NCBI GenBank assembly: GCA_964429795.1
Contig: CAYSCW010000003.1
Location: 62,001 to 126,000 of the forward strand
Direction of reading: 5' to 3'
Source: CAYSCW01 sp964429795
Lineage (GTDB): Bacteria; Acidobacteriota; Aminicenantia; Aminicenantales; Aminicenantaceae
DNA: 64,000 nucleotides
The translations under genes were made by a program, and so were the position numbers. Positions 17,262-24,879 of the stretch are shown here, one piece after another. Numbering within the stretch: the stretch's first letter is position 1; each line of letters opens with the position of its first letter. The notes under the pieces are model-generated. The model was not told the DNA's origin and made no database searches. It was given only the letters and a program-made list of their open reading frames with translations.

Positions 17262-18473
17262 ATGAGTGAAGCCATCAGAAACAACTTAAAATTCCGTTTG
17301 GTTGAAGAGCATTTTGGCGCCAATCTCAAGGTGATCGGCATCGGCGGAGGTGGCGGTAATGCCATCAACCGGATGATCGAAACCCAAATCGAAGGCGTGG
17401 ATTTTATCTCTGTCAACACCGACCTCCAAGCCATGAGCACCAATAATGCCCCAGTTAAAGTCCAGATCGGGGCAGAACTGACTAAAGGGCTGGGGTCTGG
17501 AGGCAGACCTGATATCGGAAAACAGGCTGCCATGGAGGACACAGAAAAACTCATCGAGCTTATCCAGGGCGCGGACATGGTCTTCCTGACCGCTGGTTTG
17601 GGAGGCGGAACGGGCACAGGGGCCACCCCTATCATAGCCAATCTGGCCTCTGAAATGGATATTCTAGCCATCGCTATCGTCACCCTTCCTTTCGATTTTG
17701 AAGGCAAAATCAGGGGAGAACAGGCGCGAGAAGGCCTGAGTGAACTCAAATCTGCTGTGGATACGGTCATCTCTATCCCCAACGAAAGACTGCTTCAGAC
17801 GGTGAACCTGGACACTTCCATCCAGGATGCCTTCAAAATGGCCGATGATATCCTTCGCCAGGCAGTTCAGGGTATCTCAGACCTTATCACCAAACCCGGA
17901 TTGATCAACCTGGATTTTGCCGATGTCAAATCCATCATGAAAGGCATGGGAATGGCCTTCATGGGGACAGGCATCGCTGCTGGAGAAAACAGAGCTGTTG
18001 ATGCCGCTCAAAAAGCGATATCCAGTCCCCTGCTGGTGGACACATCCATCGAGGGAGCTCAGGGAGTTTTGATCAACATCACAGGAGGCAAGGACGTGAC
18101 TCTTCATGAAGTCTCAAAGGCTTCCCAGTTGATCCACAGCCTCGCTCACCCCGAAGCCAACATCATTTTCGGTACAGTGATCGAGGAGAGCATGAAAGAA
18201 ATGGTCAAAGTTACTGTTATTGCCACTGGCTTTGCTCATCCGGAAGAGAGGGAGGCGGTTTCCCCAGTAGATTTTGCATCCACCCCTTCAGAAACTCCGC
18301 CACCCTTTGAAGTCCATAGAGAAACGCCACCATACATCTTCGAACCCAAGGGAAGTGATCCTCTGTGGAACAAGCCAGCCTGGGAGAAACGTTGGGAGCC
18401 GTATGAAACCCCATCTTTTATCCGCAAAAACAGACAGACATCCATAAAAAAGAGTCCCCATGAGATCGGCTGA
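17262..18473 (+). CDS. ftsZ: Cell division GTPase FtsZ
   Basis: The tubulin homologue that forms the Z ring. The 403-residue protein has the tubulin signature loop GLGGGTGTGATP, FDFEGKIRGEQA, NEVDLL-equivalent region IPNERLLQ and the T7-type DFADVKSIM. Residues after about 325 form a variable linker, and YETPSFIRKNRQ near the end is a plausible C-terminal peptide for FtsA binding. The GGAGG site 5' of the ATG is strong. The last 14 bases are shared with the next gene, hutI. Confidence 0.96.
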   Translation: MSEAIRNNLKFRLVEEHFGANLKVIGIGGGGGNAINRMIETQIEGVDFISVNTDLQAMSTNNAPVKVQIGAELTKGLGSGGRPDIGKQAAMEDTEKLIELIQGADMVFLTAGLGGGTGTGATPIIANLASEMDILAIAIVTLPFDFEGKIRGEQAREGLSELKSAVDTVISIPNERLLQTVNLDTSIQDAFKMADDILRQAVQGISDLITKPGLINLDFADVKSIMKGMGMAFMGTGIAAGENRAVDAAQKAISSPLLVDTSIEGAQGVLINITGGKDVTLHEVSKASQLIHSLAHPEANIIFGTVIEESMKEMVKVTVIATGFAHPEEREAVSPVDFASTPSETPPPFEVHRETPPYIFEPKGSDPLWNKPAWEKRWEPYETPSFIRKNRQTSIKKSPHEIG

Positions 18474-19734
18474 CTTTCTCATAGCCAACTGCCATCAAAT
18501 CCTTACCTGCAAAGGTCCTCCACCGAAAAGAAAAGAAGAATTAGGCAAAGTTGGCTTTGGGGAAAATAGATGCATCGCCTCCCATAAAGGAAGAATCGTC
18601 TTCGTGGGTGAGGAAGAACGCTTCAGGGACGAGTTTCGACTAGATAAGGATGCTGTATGTCTCGATGGCAGTGGGCTTGTTGCTCTTCCAGGCTTCGTGG
18701 ATTCTCACACTCACCTTCCTTTCGCAGGAACCAGGGAGGAAGAATTTGTCCTTCGACTCAAAGGTTCCTCTTATCAAGAGTTGGCTGATAAAGGATTGGG
18801 CATCCAGACCACAGTCAGAGCAACCCGGAAGGCTCCCCTGGAAGAACTCATCTCTCTCTGTCTCTCCCGGCTGGACAGCATGCTCCTCCACGGAACAACC
18901 ACGGTGGAGGCCAAAAGCGGCTATGGATTGAACTTAAAAGATGAGATCAAACAGCTTCAAGCTTTGAAGGAAGCCGATAAAATCCATCCTGTGGATATTG
19001 TTCCCACGTTCATGGGTGCTCACGAGATTCCGGAAGAGTACAAAAACCGAACCCATGACTACATCGATCTTCTCATCCTCCAGGTTCTTCCTGAGGTTGC
19101 GGAGAAGAATCTGGCCGAATTTTTCGATGTCTTCTGCGAAGAGGGAGTTTATTCCGTGGAAGAGTCGAGAAAGTTGATCCGCGCTGCCAAAGAGGTTGGT
19201 CTAAAAATCAGGATTCACGCCGATGAATTCTCGCCCCTGGGAGGGGCTGTGCTCGCCGTAGAAGAAGGAGCAACCTCGGCTGACCACCTGATCAAAGTCA
19301 CCGATGAGGGAATCCGAAAGCTTTCCGAAAGCTCGACCGTCGCTACTCTCCTTCCAGCCGTGCCATTCTTTTTAATGCAGCAAACAAGAGCACCAGCCCG
19401 CAAGCTCATCGAAGAAGGGGCCATCGTGGCCATAGCTTCGGACTTCAACCCGGGAAGCTCGATGACTGAATCCATGCTCTTTATCATCCAACTTGCTGTT
19501 CTCACCATGGGAATGTCCATCGAAGAAGCGGTCAACGCCGCCACAGCCAATGCCTCCTATGCTTTAGGAAGAGACAAGGACGTGGGAAGCCTGGAAGAGG
19601 GAAAGAAGATGGATCTCATCCTCTTCGAGGTTCCCCACTATTTCTTCCTTGTCTATCATTTGGGAATCAATCCCACTAAATACGTCATCAAAAACGGCAA
19701 AGTGGTGGTCAAAGAGGGAAAAATTTTAAGATAG
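18460..19734 (+). CDS. hutI: Imidazolonepropionase HutI
   Basis: Third enzyme of histidine degradation: hydrolyses imidazolone-5-propionate to N-formimino-L-glutamate. The 424-residue amidohydrolase shows the metal motif GFVDSHTHLPFAGTR, KSGYGLN, IRIHADEFSPLGG, SADHL and SDFNPGSS. It begins inside the last codons of ftsZ (14-base overlap, different frame), so it is probably transcribed with the division cluster. No other hut genes are in view. Family assignment is firm; the reason for its location is unknown. Confidence 0.92.
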   Translation: MRSADFLIANCHQILTCKGPPPKRKEELGKVGFGENRCIASHKGRIVFVGEEERFRDEFRLDKDAVCLDGSGLVALPGFVDSHTHLPFAGTREEEFVLRLKGSSYQELADKGLGIQTTVRATRKAPLEELISLCLSRLDSMLLHGTTTVEAKSGYGLNLKDEIKQLQALKEADKIHPVDIVPTFMGAHEIPEEYKNRTHDYIDLLILQVLPEVAEKNLAEFFDVFCEEGVYSVEESRKLIRAAKEVGLKIRIHADEFSPLGGAVLAVEEGATSADHLIKVTDEGIRKLSESSTVATLLPAVPFFLMQQTRAPARKLIEEGAIVAIASDFNPGSSMTESMLFIIQLAVLTMGMSIEEAVNAATANASYALGRDKDVGSLEEGKKMDLILFEVPHYFFLVYHLGINPTKYVIKNGKVVVKEGKILR

Positions 19735-19801
19735 AAATAAAAAGAACAAGCCAGCAAAGGACTTCCTGCCTTCAGAACAACATCCTCATTGTTCAAGATG
19801 A

Positions 19802-20047
19802 AATTACGATATGGACTATCCTGTGGAAAACCTGGCCATCGGCTACATTCCCGACTGGAAGAGCGAGTATGGTTGGCAAAATAATCTGTTCAAACACGTG
19901 ATCAAGGGCGGGCCTGCGGGAGGAAGATTTTCCACCGTCAGGGATCTCTTCCGGTTTGCCCGTGCTTTATTGGGAGGGTTTGATTCTCCGATCGGTTTGA
20001 TTTCAAATTTTTCCTATGTGATAATTCAAGGGAAAAGGAGCAATTAA
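19802..20047 (+). pseudogene. Remnant of a beta-lactamase-class serine hydrolase
   Basis: The frame is open from the in-frame stop at 19799-19801 and encodes NLAIGYIPDW...NNLFKHVIKGGPAGGRFSTVRDLFRFARALL. This matches the central-to-late part of secreted beta-lactamase-family (PF00144-type) hydrolases, which usually have 350-600 residues. The SxxK and YxN active-site parts are missing, and the frame ends soon afterwards. It lies in the 350-base space between hutI and the phosphofructokinase gene. I read it as decay of a former gene; an active 78-residue peptide is unlikely. Confidence 0.65.
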
Positions 20048-20084
20048 TGACAGAGCGGAGAAATCTCAAAGGAGATAATGAATC

Positions 20085-21290
20085 ATGTCGAATATCAACA
20101 CAGAAAAAGGAACTTTAGGAATTCTAACTGGAGGAGGAGATGTACCCGGATTGAATCCGGCCATACGCGCCATTACCATTCGGGCTCTCCGGGAAGGATA
20201 CAAAGTCATTGGAATCAGAAGAGGATGGGCGGGATTGACGGATCTTGTCAGAGATAAAAACGTTCCGCATGACGATTTTGCACAAATTCTGACAGAAGAG
20301 ATGGTTAACAAAATCGGCCGCACGGGAGGAACATTCCTTCATACATCCAGGACTCGACCCAGCCATATGCGTGCGGCCAACATCCCCCCTCATCTCAGGG
20401 ATAAATATAAAGATGAAACCAGCGACCTCACTCCCGAAGTCCTGAAAAACCTGGAATACTTGGGCATCGACTACCTCATTCCCATCGGAGGTGACGATAC
20501 TCTGAGTTACGGCGTCAGACTTCATAAAGAAGGCGTTAAAGTCATCGGTATCCCCAAAACAATGGACAACGATGTTCCGGGCACGGATTACTGCATCGGC
20601 TTCAGCACATGTGTGACGCGAACCATAAGCATGACCCATGCTCTGAGAACAACCGCCGGTTCACACGAGCGTTTTCTGGTCATCGAAGTTTTCGGGAGGT
20701 ATGCGGGATTTACGGCCCTGCTGCCGACAATGGCTGGAGCAGCCAACCGTTGTGTCATTCCCGAGTACACATTCAACATTGAAATCCTCTGTGATCTACT
20801 TTCCCAGGACCGCTATACCAATCCCAGCAAATATTCAGTTGTTCTCGTCTCGGAAGGGGCATCGATTGAAAACGAAGGCATGATTTTCGAGAGCAGCGAG
20901 AAAGACATGTACGGTCACAGAAAGCTTGGCGGTATCGGAGACCGGGTCTCGCAACTCCTGAAGGACCTCTCGCCGAAATTCAACAGAGGGCACCGCATCA
21001 ATGTCATCAACCAGAGATTGAGCTATCTTGTCAGATGCGGCGACCCGGATGCCATCGATTCTATCGTCCCCATGGCCTACGGGAATATTGCTCTGGACCT
21101 GATCAACGAGAAGTCTTTCGGACGAATGGTCTGCCTGAGAAAAGGACAATACGACAATGTTCCTATTGAGGTGGTCATAAGTACGAAAAAAGTTGTTGAT
21201 GTGGACAAATATTACAACATCGAGCGTCTTCGTCCGAAGTATGAGTGCTTCAACATGAAGCCCCTGTTTCTCGTAACCAGCGACTTGTAA
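20085..21290 (+). CDS. 6-phosphofructokinase, PPi-dependent type
   Basis: A 401-residue phosphofructokinase that interconverts fructose-6-phosphate and FBP. Seen: GGGDVPGLN at 16-24, IGGDDTLSYG near 134-143 and IPKTMDNDVPG near 156-166. In this superfamily an Asp in GGDD (Gly in ATP enzymes) and Lys in PKTxDND (Gly in ATP enzymes) go with pyrophosphate as phosphoryl donor, so I infer a reversible PPi enzyme. FGRYAGF and PEYTF are also present. AAAGGAG precedes the ATG by 10 bases. The convergent neighbour is an FBP aldolase, so two successive glycolytic steps sit side by side. Confidence 0.88.
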   Translation: MSNINTEKGTLGILTGGGDVPGLNPAIRAITIRALREGYKVIGIRRGWAGLTDLVRDKNVPHDDFAQILTEEMVNKIGRTGGTFLHTSRTRPSHMRAANIPPHLRDKYKDETSDLTPEVLKNLEYLGIDYLIPIGGDDTLSYGVRLHKEGVKVIGIPKTMDNDVPGTDYCIGFSTCVTRTISMTHALRTTAGSHERFLVIEVFGRYAGFTALLPTMAGAANRCVIPEYTFNIEILCDLLSQDRYTNPSKYSVVLVSEGASIENEGMIFESSEKDMYGHRKLGGIGDRVSQLLKDLSPKFNRGHRINVINQRLSYLVRCGDPDAIDSIVPMAYGNIALDLINEKSFGRMVCLRKGQYDNVPIEVVISTKKVVDVDKYYNIERLRPKYECFNMKPLFLVTSDL

Positions 21291-21387
21291 GACCTTTCTA
21301 TTATTATTGGCGGGTGGATCTCTCCCTTTTAAGCCGTTGCAGAAGTGAGCCTAAACCCCATTGGGTCCAGCCGCATCTCATGGCCAT

Positions 21388-22440
21388 TCAGGCTACTGTC
21401 ACCTCCTGACATGAATACACGTCCTGAATCGCATTCAAGAGGGCTATCCCCTCCTCCATCGGTTTCTGAAAAGCCTTCCGGCCCGATATTAAACCCATGC
21501 CTCCTGCACGTTTATTGATGACAGCCGTTCTGACGGCTTCTTCAAGGTCACCTGCTCCGCTTGAGGCTCCTCCGGAGTTGATGAGTCCTACTCGTCCCAT
21601 GTAGCAGTTGATCACCTGATACCTGGTCAAATCGATCGGATGATCTGATGTCAAATCTGTGTAGACTTTCTCGTCAACCTTTCCGAAACGGAGAGCTTTA
21701 AAACCTCCATTGTTAGTAGGCTGTTTCTGCTTGACGATATCCGCCTCTATCGTGGCACTCAGATGATTGGCCTGTCCCGTTAAGTCTGCGGCAGTGTGGT
21801 AGTCCTTTTCCTTTGTCTTAAAGGCAGGATTCCGCAGGTAGGCCCAGAGCACAGTGACCATGCCCATTTCATGAGCCATCTGGAACGCCTCAGATATTTC
21901 TTGAATCTGTCGATTACTCTCAGGAGAACCGAAATATACCGTGGCCCCTACTGCCACAGCTCCAAGATCGAAGGCCTGCTCGACGCTGGCAAACAGTATC
22001 TGATCATACTTATTCGGATAGGTCAGAAGCTCATTGTGATTGATCTTGACGATAAAGGGGATCTTATGCGCGTATTTCCGTGCACAGGAGCCAAATACTC
22101 CGAGGGTAGAAGCAACAGCGTTACATCCTCCCTCTATAGCCAGCTTTATGATATTCTCGGGGTCAAAATATATCGGATTTGGGGCAAAAGACGCTCCGGC
22201 GGTATGCTCGATACCCTGATCCACAGGCAGGATTGACAGATAACCTGTACGGGCCAGCCGGCCATGATTGAAGACAGACTGCATATTGCGCAATGTTGTC
22301 GGATTTCTGTCAGAAAAAAGCAAAACGCGGTCGATAAAATTTTCTCCAGGCAGATATAACTGTTCTTTTGGAAATTTGGCTTTATAGTTGAGAAGCTCTT
22401 CCGCTTCTTTGCCCAATAATTGTTTGATTCTTTCTATCAT
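21388..22440 (-). CDS. Class I fructose-bisphosphate aldolase, FbaB/DhnA type
   Basis: A 350-residue protein, the same length as E. coli FbaB. LSILPVDQGIEHTAGASFAP is the N-terminal phosphate-site segment of the FbaB branch; FIVKINHNE, GAVAVGATVYFGS and a GGASSGAGDLEEA loop near the C-terminus agree. It splits FBP into DHAP and glyceraldehyde-3-phosphate through a Schiff base. AAGGAGG lies before the ATG. Together with the convergent PPi-type phosphofructokinase it covers the upper glycolytic direction, while FBPA/P near 0.3 kb covers gluconeogenesis. Confidence 0.9.
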   Translation of the reverse strand: MIERIKQLLGKEAEELLNYKAKFPKEQLYLPGENFIDRVLLFSDRNPTTLRNMQSVFNHGRLARTGYLSILPVDQGIEHTAGASFAPNPIYFDPENIIKLAIEGGCNAVASTLGVFGSCARKYAHKIPFIVKINHNELLTYPNKYDQILFASVEQAFDLGAVAVGATVYFGSPESNRQIQEISEAFQMAHEMGMVTVLWAYLRNPAFKTKEKDYHTAADLTGQANHLSATIEADIVKQKQPTNNGGFKALRFGKVDEKVYTDLTSDHPIDLTRYQVINCYMGRVGLINSGGASSGAGDLEEAVRTAVINKRAGGMGLISGRKAFQKPMEEGIALLNAIQDVYSCQEVTVA

Positions 22441-23182
22441 CCTCTGAATCCTCCTTAAATTGTGTTTTTATCCGAAACAATATCAGGACATTTCCACTTT
22501 GTATAAAAGATAAAGGTAGCAATTGATACTATAAACCATAATAAAAGCAAAGGAAAGGCCGGTCTCTATGCTGCCACTTGTCTTGAACCGGAGTGTACAG
22601 AATCATCCGAACAAGATGGCCTCTGCTTTATATTCTCTATCCTCAATCACCTGGACTACTCAGATTCATTAAACGCACAAGGTTTGTAAAACAATTTTAC
22701 GTCCTGGCAAGATCATCAAATTTTTTTTATTCATAAACAGTTTGTAACCTGTTTTAAAAAAATAAATTGACAGTAAGTTGAGCATGGCATAAAAATTGCT
22801 TCTTTCTTTGAAAAATCGCATGAGGCAAAAAAGTAAGATTTGAGATGAGATATGAGATAAAGGAGGTCAAATATTCTCTCCTCTCATCATCCGCCATCAA
22901 CAGCTCCCGCTGGATGAGAAGGATCGGAGGAGGACGTACTGCATAACGAAGGTAAGTGGTGAGGTGGGGAGTGATATTCGGCACTGAGTATGACAGGATA
23001 GGCAGGAACTTACCTTTGAGGTAAGGTAAGGACTTGGGATTCCTTAAATATTGGAATCCTTTCGGTTGATGTGAAAAAGATTAGACCAAAAAAAAGCTTC
23101 TTCTAATCACGCATCCTTTCTTCTAAATAAGCAAAGTCTAAGCAAATTATATTTGGAAAAAATCTTTATGTTTTTACTGTGA
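22441..23182. other. Gene-free stretch of 742 bases
   Basis: I see no credible gene here. The frame on the minus strand at 22754-22984 has no ribosome site and a low-complexity composition. A perfect 7-bp hairpin CTTACCT-ttg-AGGTAAG lies at 23009-23025, near the end of the convergently placed lipoprotein gene region. The remainder is AT-rich with purine-rich runs near 22840-22870 and no recognisable repeat copy. Confidence 0.5.
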
Positions 23183-23608
23183 TTATGGCCTCTTTTCCAT
23201 CATCACTTTCTGAAATTCTTCCTGGGCTTTTTGTACTTCAGGATCTTCAGCATATTTCATAACCTTCATCATCACAGAACCCATCTTCATGGCGACTGCC
23301 CTCATCTTCTCGGCTTCTGTCTTGAGCTCTTTCGGCGGGTTGTCTATTTCTTTCAATTCCGGATATTTCTTTTCAAATCCCTCCATTTTGGATTTCATTT
23401 CTTTCATGAACCCGGTGTAATCTCTGAGTGCAGCTGCAACTTCTTTTCCACTTTCTGCTTTTTCAAGAGCATTGACGAATTTTTCTGTTTCTTGGGTATA
23501 CTTTTTAATAATAGGCTTAACGTCAGAATACTTGCCGCCTCCACAGGATGAAAAAGCAATTAGAAAAAACACCATTCCAAGTAGGGCGATCCATGATTTC
23601 CCTTTCAT
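23183..23608 (-). CDS. Small lipoprotein, function unknown
   Basis: A 141-residue protein with a lipoprotein signal: basic start MKGKS, hydrophobic core, then the lipobox AFSSC at about 18-22. The mature part is strongly helical and charged (YTQETEKFVNALEKAESGKE, EFQKVMMEKRP). I do not recognise a family. AAAGGAGGAAAA precedes the ATG and a good promoter lies 55-83 bases upstream, so it looks expressed. It stands alone between gene-free stretches. Confidence 0.8.
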   Translation of the reverse strand: MKGKSWIALLGMVFFLIAFSSCGGGKYSDVKPIIKKYTQETEKFVNALEKAESGKEVAAALRDYTGFMKEMKSKMEGFEKKYPELKEIDNPPKELKTEAEKMRAVAMKMGSVMMKVMKYAEDPEVQKAQEEFQKVMMEKRP

Positions 23609-23662
23609 TTTTCCTCCTTTCCTTTGAAATGAAAATGAATTGATGCGTCTAGATCTGGATGT

Positions 23663-23691
23663 ATACTACATAAATTTCCTCTCGGAGTCAA
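23663..23691 (-). promoter_or_regulatory. Candidate promoter of the small lipoprotein gene
   Basis: Read on the minus strand: TTGACT (23691-23686), 17-base spacer, TAGTAT (23668-23663). It lies 55 bases upstream of the lipoprotein start codon. Confidence 0.5.
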
Positions 23692-23905
23692 AAGAATCCC
23701 GTATGATTTATTGATTTTATTTGCATTTATATTTGAAGTCGTATTGATGTATTTATTCGTATTTTGCGGTATTTGTTTATTTGTTTATTTGAAGTCCGTT
23801 TTTTTATTTGTTTGGACTTTGTTTATTTGAAGTCGGTCTGTTCTAAATTATTGATATCAATCAATTAAGCCTTTATTTTCATATCCATAATTGTCTTAGA
23901 TGAGA
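23692..23905. repeat. AT-rich stretch with short repeated TTATTTGAAGTC units
   Basis: The motif tatttgaagtc recurs three times between about 23727 and 23836 in a T-rich stretch made of ttattt/tttgttt words. No open frame of note is present. It lies just upstream of the RAYT gene and could be relics of small insertions, or simply low-complexity DNA. Confidence 0.4.
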
Positions 23906-23922
23906 ATTTTTTCGGGCAAAAT
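23906..23922 (+). repeat. 17-bp direct repeat, left copy flanking the RAYT gene
   Basis: ATTTTTTCGGGCAAAAT occurs here and, identical, at 24668-24684 immediately after the transposase gene. The pair brackets the gene and probably marks the mobile unit or its recognition sequence. Confidence 0.7.
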
Positions 23923-23941
23923 CGTCGATTAAAACGATAAA

Positions 23942-24667
23942 ATGTCCCGCGCTAAACTTTATTATCTTCCCGGAATTTGCTGGCACATTACTCATCGATG
24001 CCATAATAGAGATTTTCTCTTGAAATTCTCTAAAGACCGCAAAAGATGGCTTTATTGGTTGTTTCAGGCGAAGAAAAAATATGGGCTATGTATTTTAAAC
24101 TATGCTGTCACTTCCAACCATATCCACCTGCTGGTTAATGACGATGGAAGAAGACATGTTATTCCCAGGTCCATTCTCTTGACTGCAAGCCGAACCGCCC
24201 GAGAATACAATCAGAGGAAAAGCCGCAGAGGCGCTTTCTGGGAGGACCGCTATCATGCCACAGCCATAGAGTCGGGAAAACAGTTGAATCAGTGTATGGC
24301 CTACATTGATCTAAACATGGTCCGAGCAGGGAGAGTAGGACATCCGGCCGAATGGCCATCTTGCGGATATAACGAAATCGTGAGCAACCGACAAAGATAT
24401 CGACTCATTGCTATAGAAAAATTATTGGAGTTATTGCATATTGAAGATCGAGAGAGTCTAAAGAAATTCTACACGGAATGGATTGAATCTATGTTGGAAT
24501 CTACGAAGTTAGAGCGCGAAAGCCGCTGGACTGAAAGCATAGCAGTTGGGAAGCGAGATTTTGTTGAAACAATAAAAGCTAGACTTGGCATTAGGGCATA
24601 TTACAGAGATATCGAAGAACTTCAAGGATCATTCGTATTAAAAGAACTTGGAAGGCCTTTCAAGTAG
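23942..24667 (+). CDS. REP-associated tyrosine transposase (RAYT, Y1 family)
   Basis: A 241-residue HUH-type single-strand DNA transposase. It has the N-terminal RAYT pattern YYLPGICWHITHRCHNRDF, the HUH metal motif SNHIHLLV with H60-I-H62, and the AYIDLNMVRAG segment carrying the catalytic Tyr. A C-terminal extension of about 80 residues is usual for one RAYT subgroup. The gene is bracketed by identical 17-bp direct repeats. A small hairpin ATCGT...ACGAT (23921-23938) lies directly before the ATG and no clear ribosome site is seen, suggesting poor translation. Several REP-like families in this window could be its substrates. Confidence 0.88.
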   Translation: MSRAKLYYLPGICWHITHRCHNRDFLLKFSKDRKRWLYWLFQAKKKYGLCILNYAVTSNHIHLLVNDDGRRHVIPRSILLTASRTAREYNQRKSRRGAFWEDRYHATAIESGKQLNQCMAYIDLNMVRAGRVGHPAEWPSCGYNEIVSNRQRYRLIAIEKLLELLHIEDRESLKKFYTEWIESMLESTKLERESRWTESIAVGKRDFVETIKARLGIRAYYRDIEELQGSFVLKELGRPFK

Positions 24668-24684
24668 ATTTTTTCGGGCAAAAT
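24668..24684 (+). repeat. 17-bp direct repeat, right copy flanking the RAYT gene
   Basis: Identical to the copy at 23906-23922; it overlaps nothing else and begins right after the transposase stop codon. Confidence 0.7.
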
Positions 24685-24742
24685 AGAAGGTCTAAGTGCA
24701 AAAATTTGAAGAAAATAAGGATTATATCTTTTATAATCTACG

Positions 24743-24804
24743 ATTTGTTGTAGCCCGCCTTCAATTCCAACAATTCAAATTTGTTGTAGCCCGCCTTCAA
24801 TTCC
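24743..24804. repeat. Two 26-bp tandem units (36-bp period)
   Basis: A 26-base unit beginning ATTTGTTGTAGCCCGCC occurs at 24743-24768 and 24779-24804. The following 70 bases continue with ttcaattcc/caattcc words. It lies between the RAYT gene and the TonB receptor gene. Only two units are present, so this is not a CRISPR array. Confidence 0.6.
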
Positions 24805-24879
24805 CAAAATCAAGACCAACATCAATTCCACAATTCCAATTCCATACTTCAAATACAAATTACGCTTTCAATTCATACT

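Noticed and set aside
22754..22984. A 76-residue minus-strand protein in the stretch after the aldolase gene
   Set aside because: No ribosome site, low-complexity composition and no family resemblance.
23692..23905. Short repeated tttgaagtc words as a possible repeat array or origin
   Set aside because: The units are irregular and very AT-rich, with no DnaA boxes recognised and no replication gene nearby.
24743..24804. CRISPR-like repeats
   Set aside because: Only two units, a 10-base spacer and no cas genes; it is a short tandem repeat.
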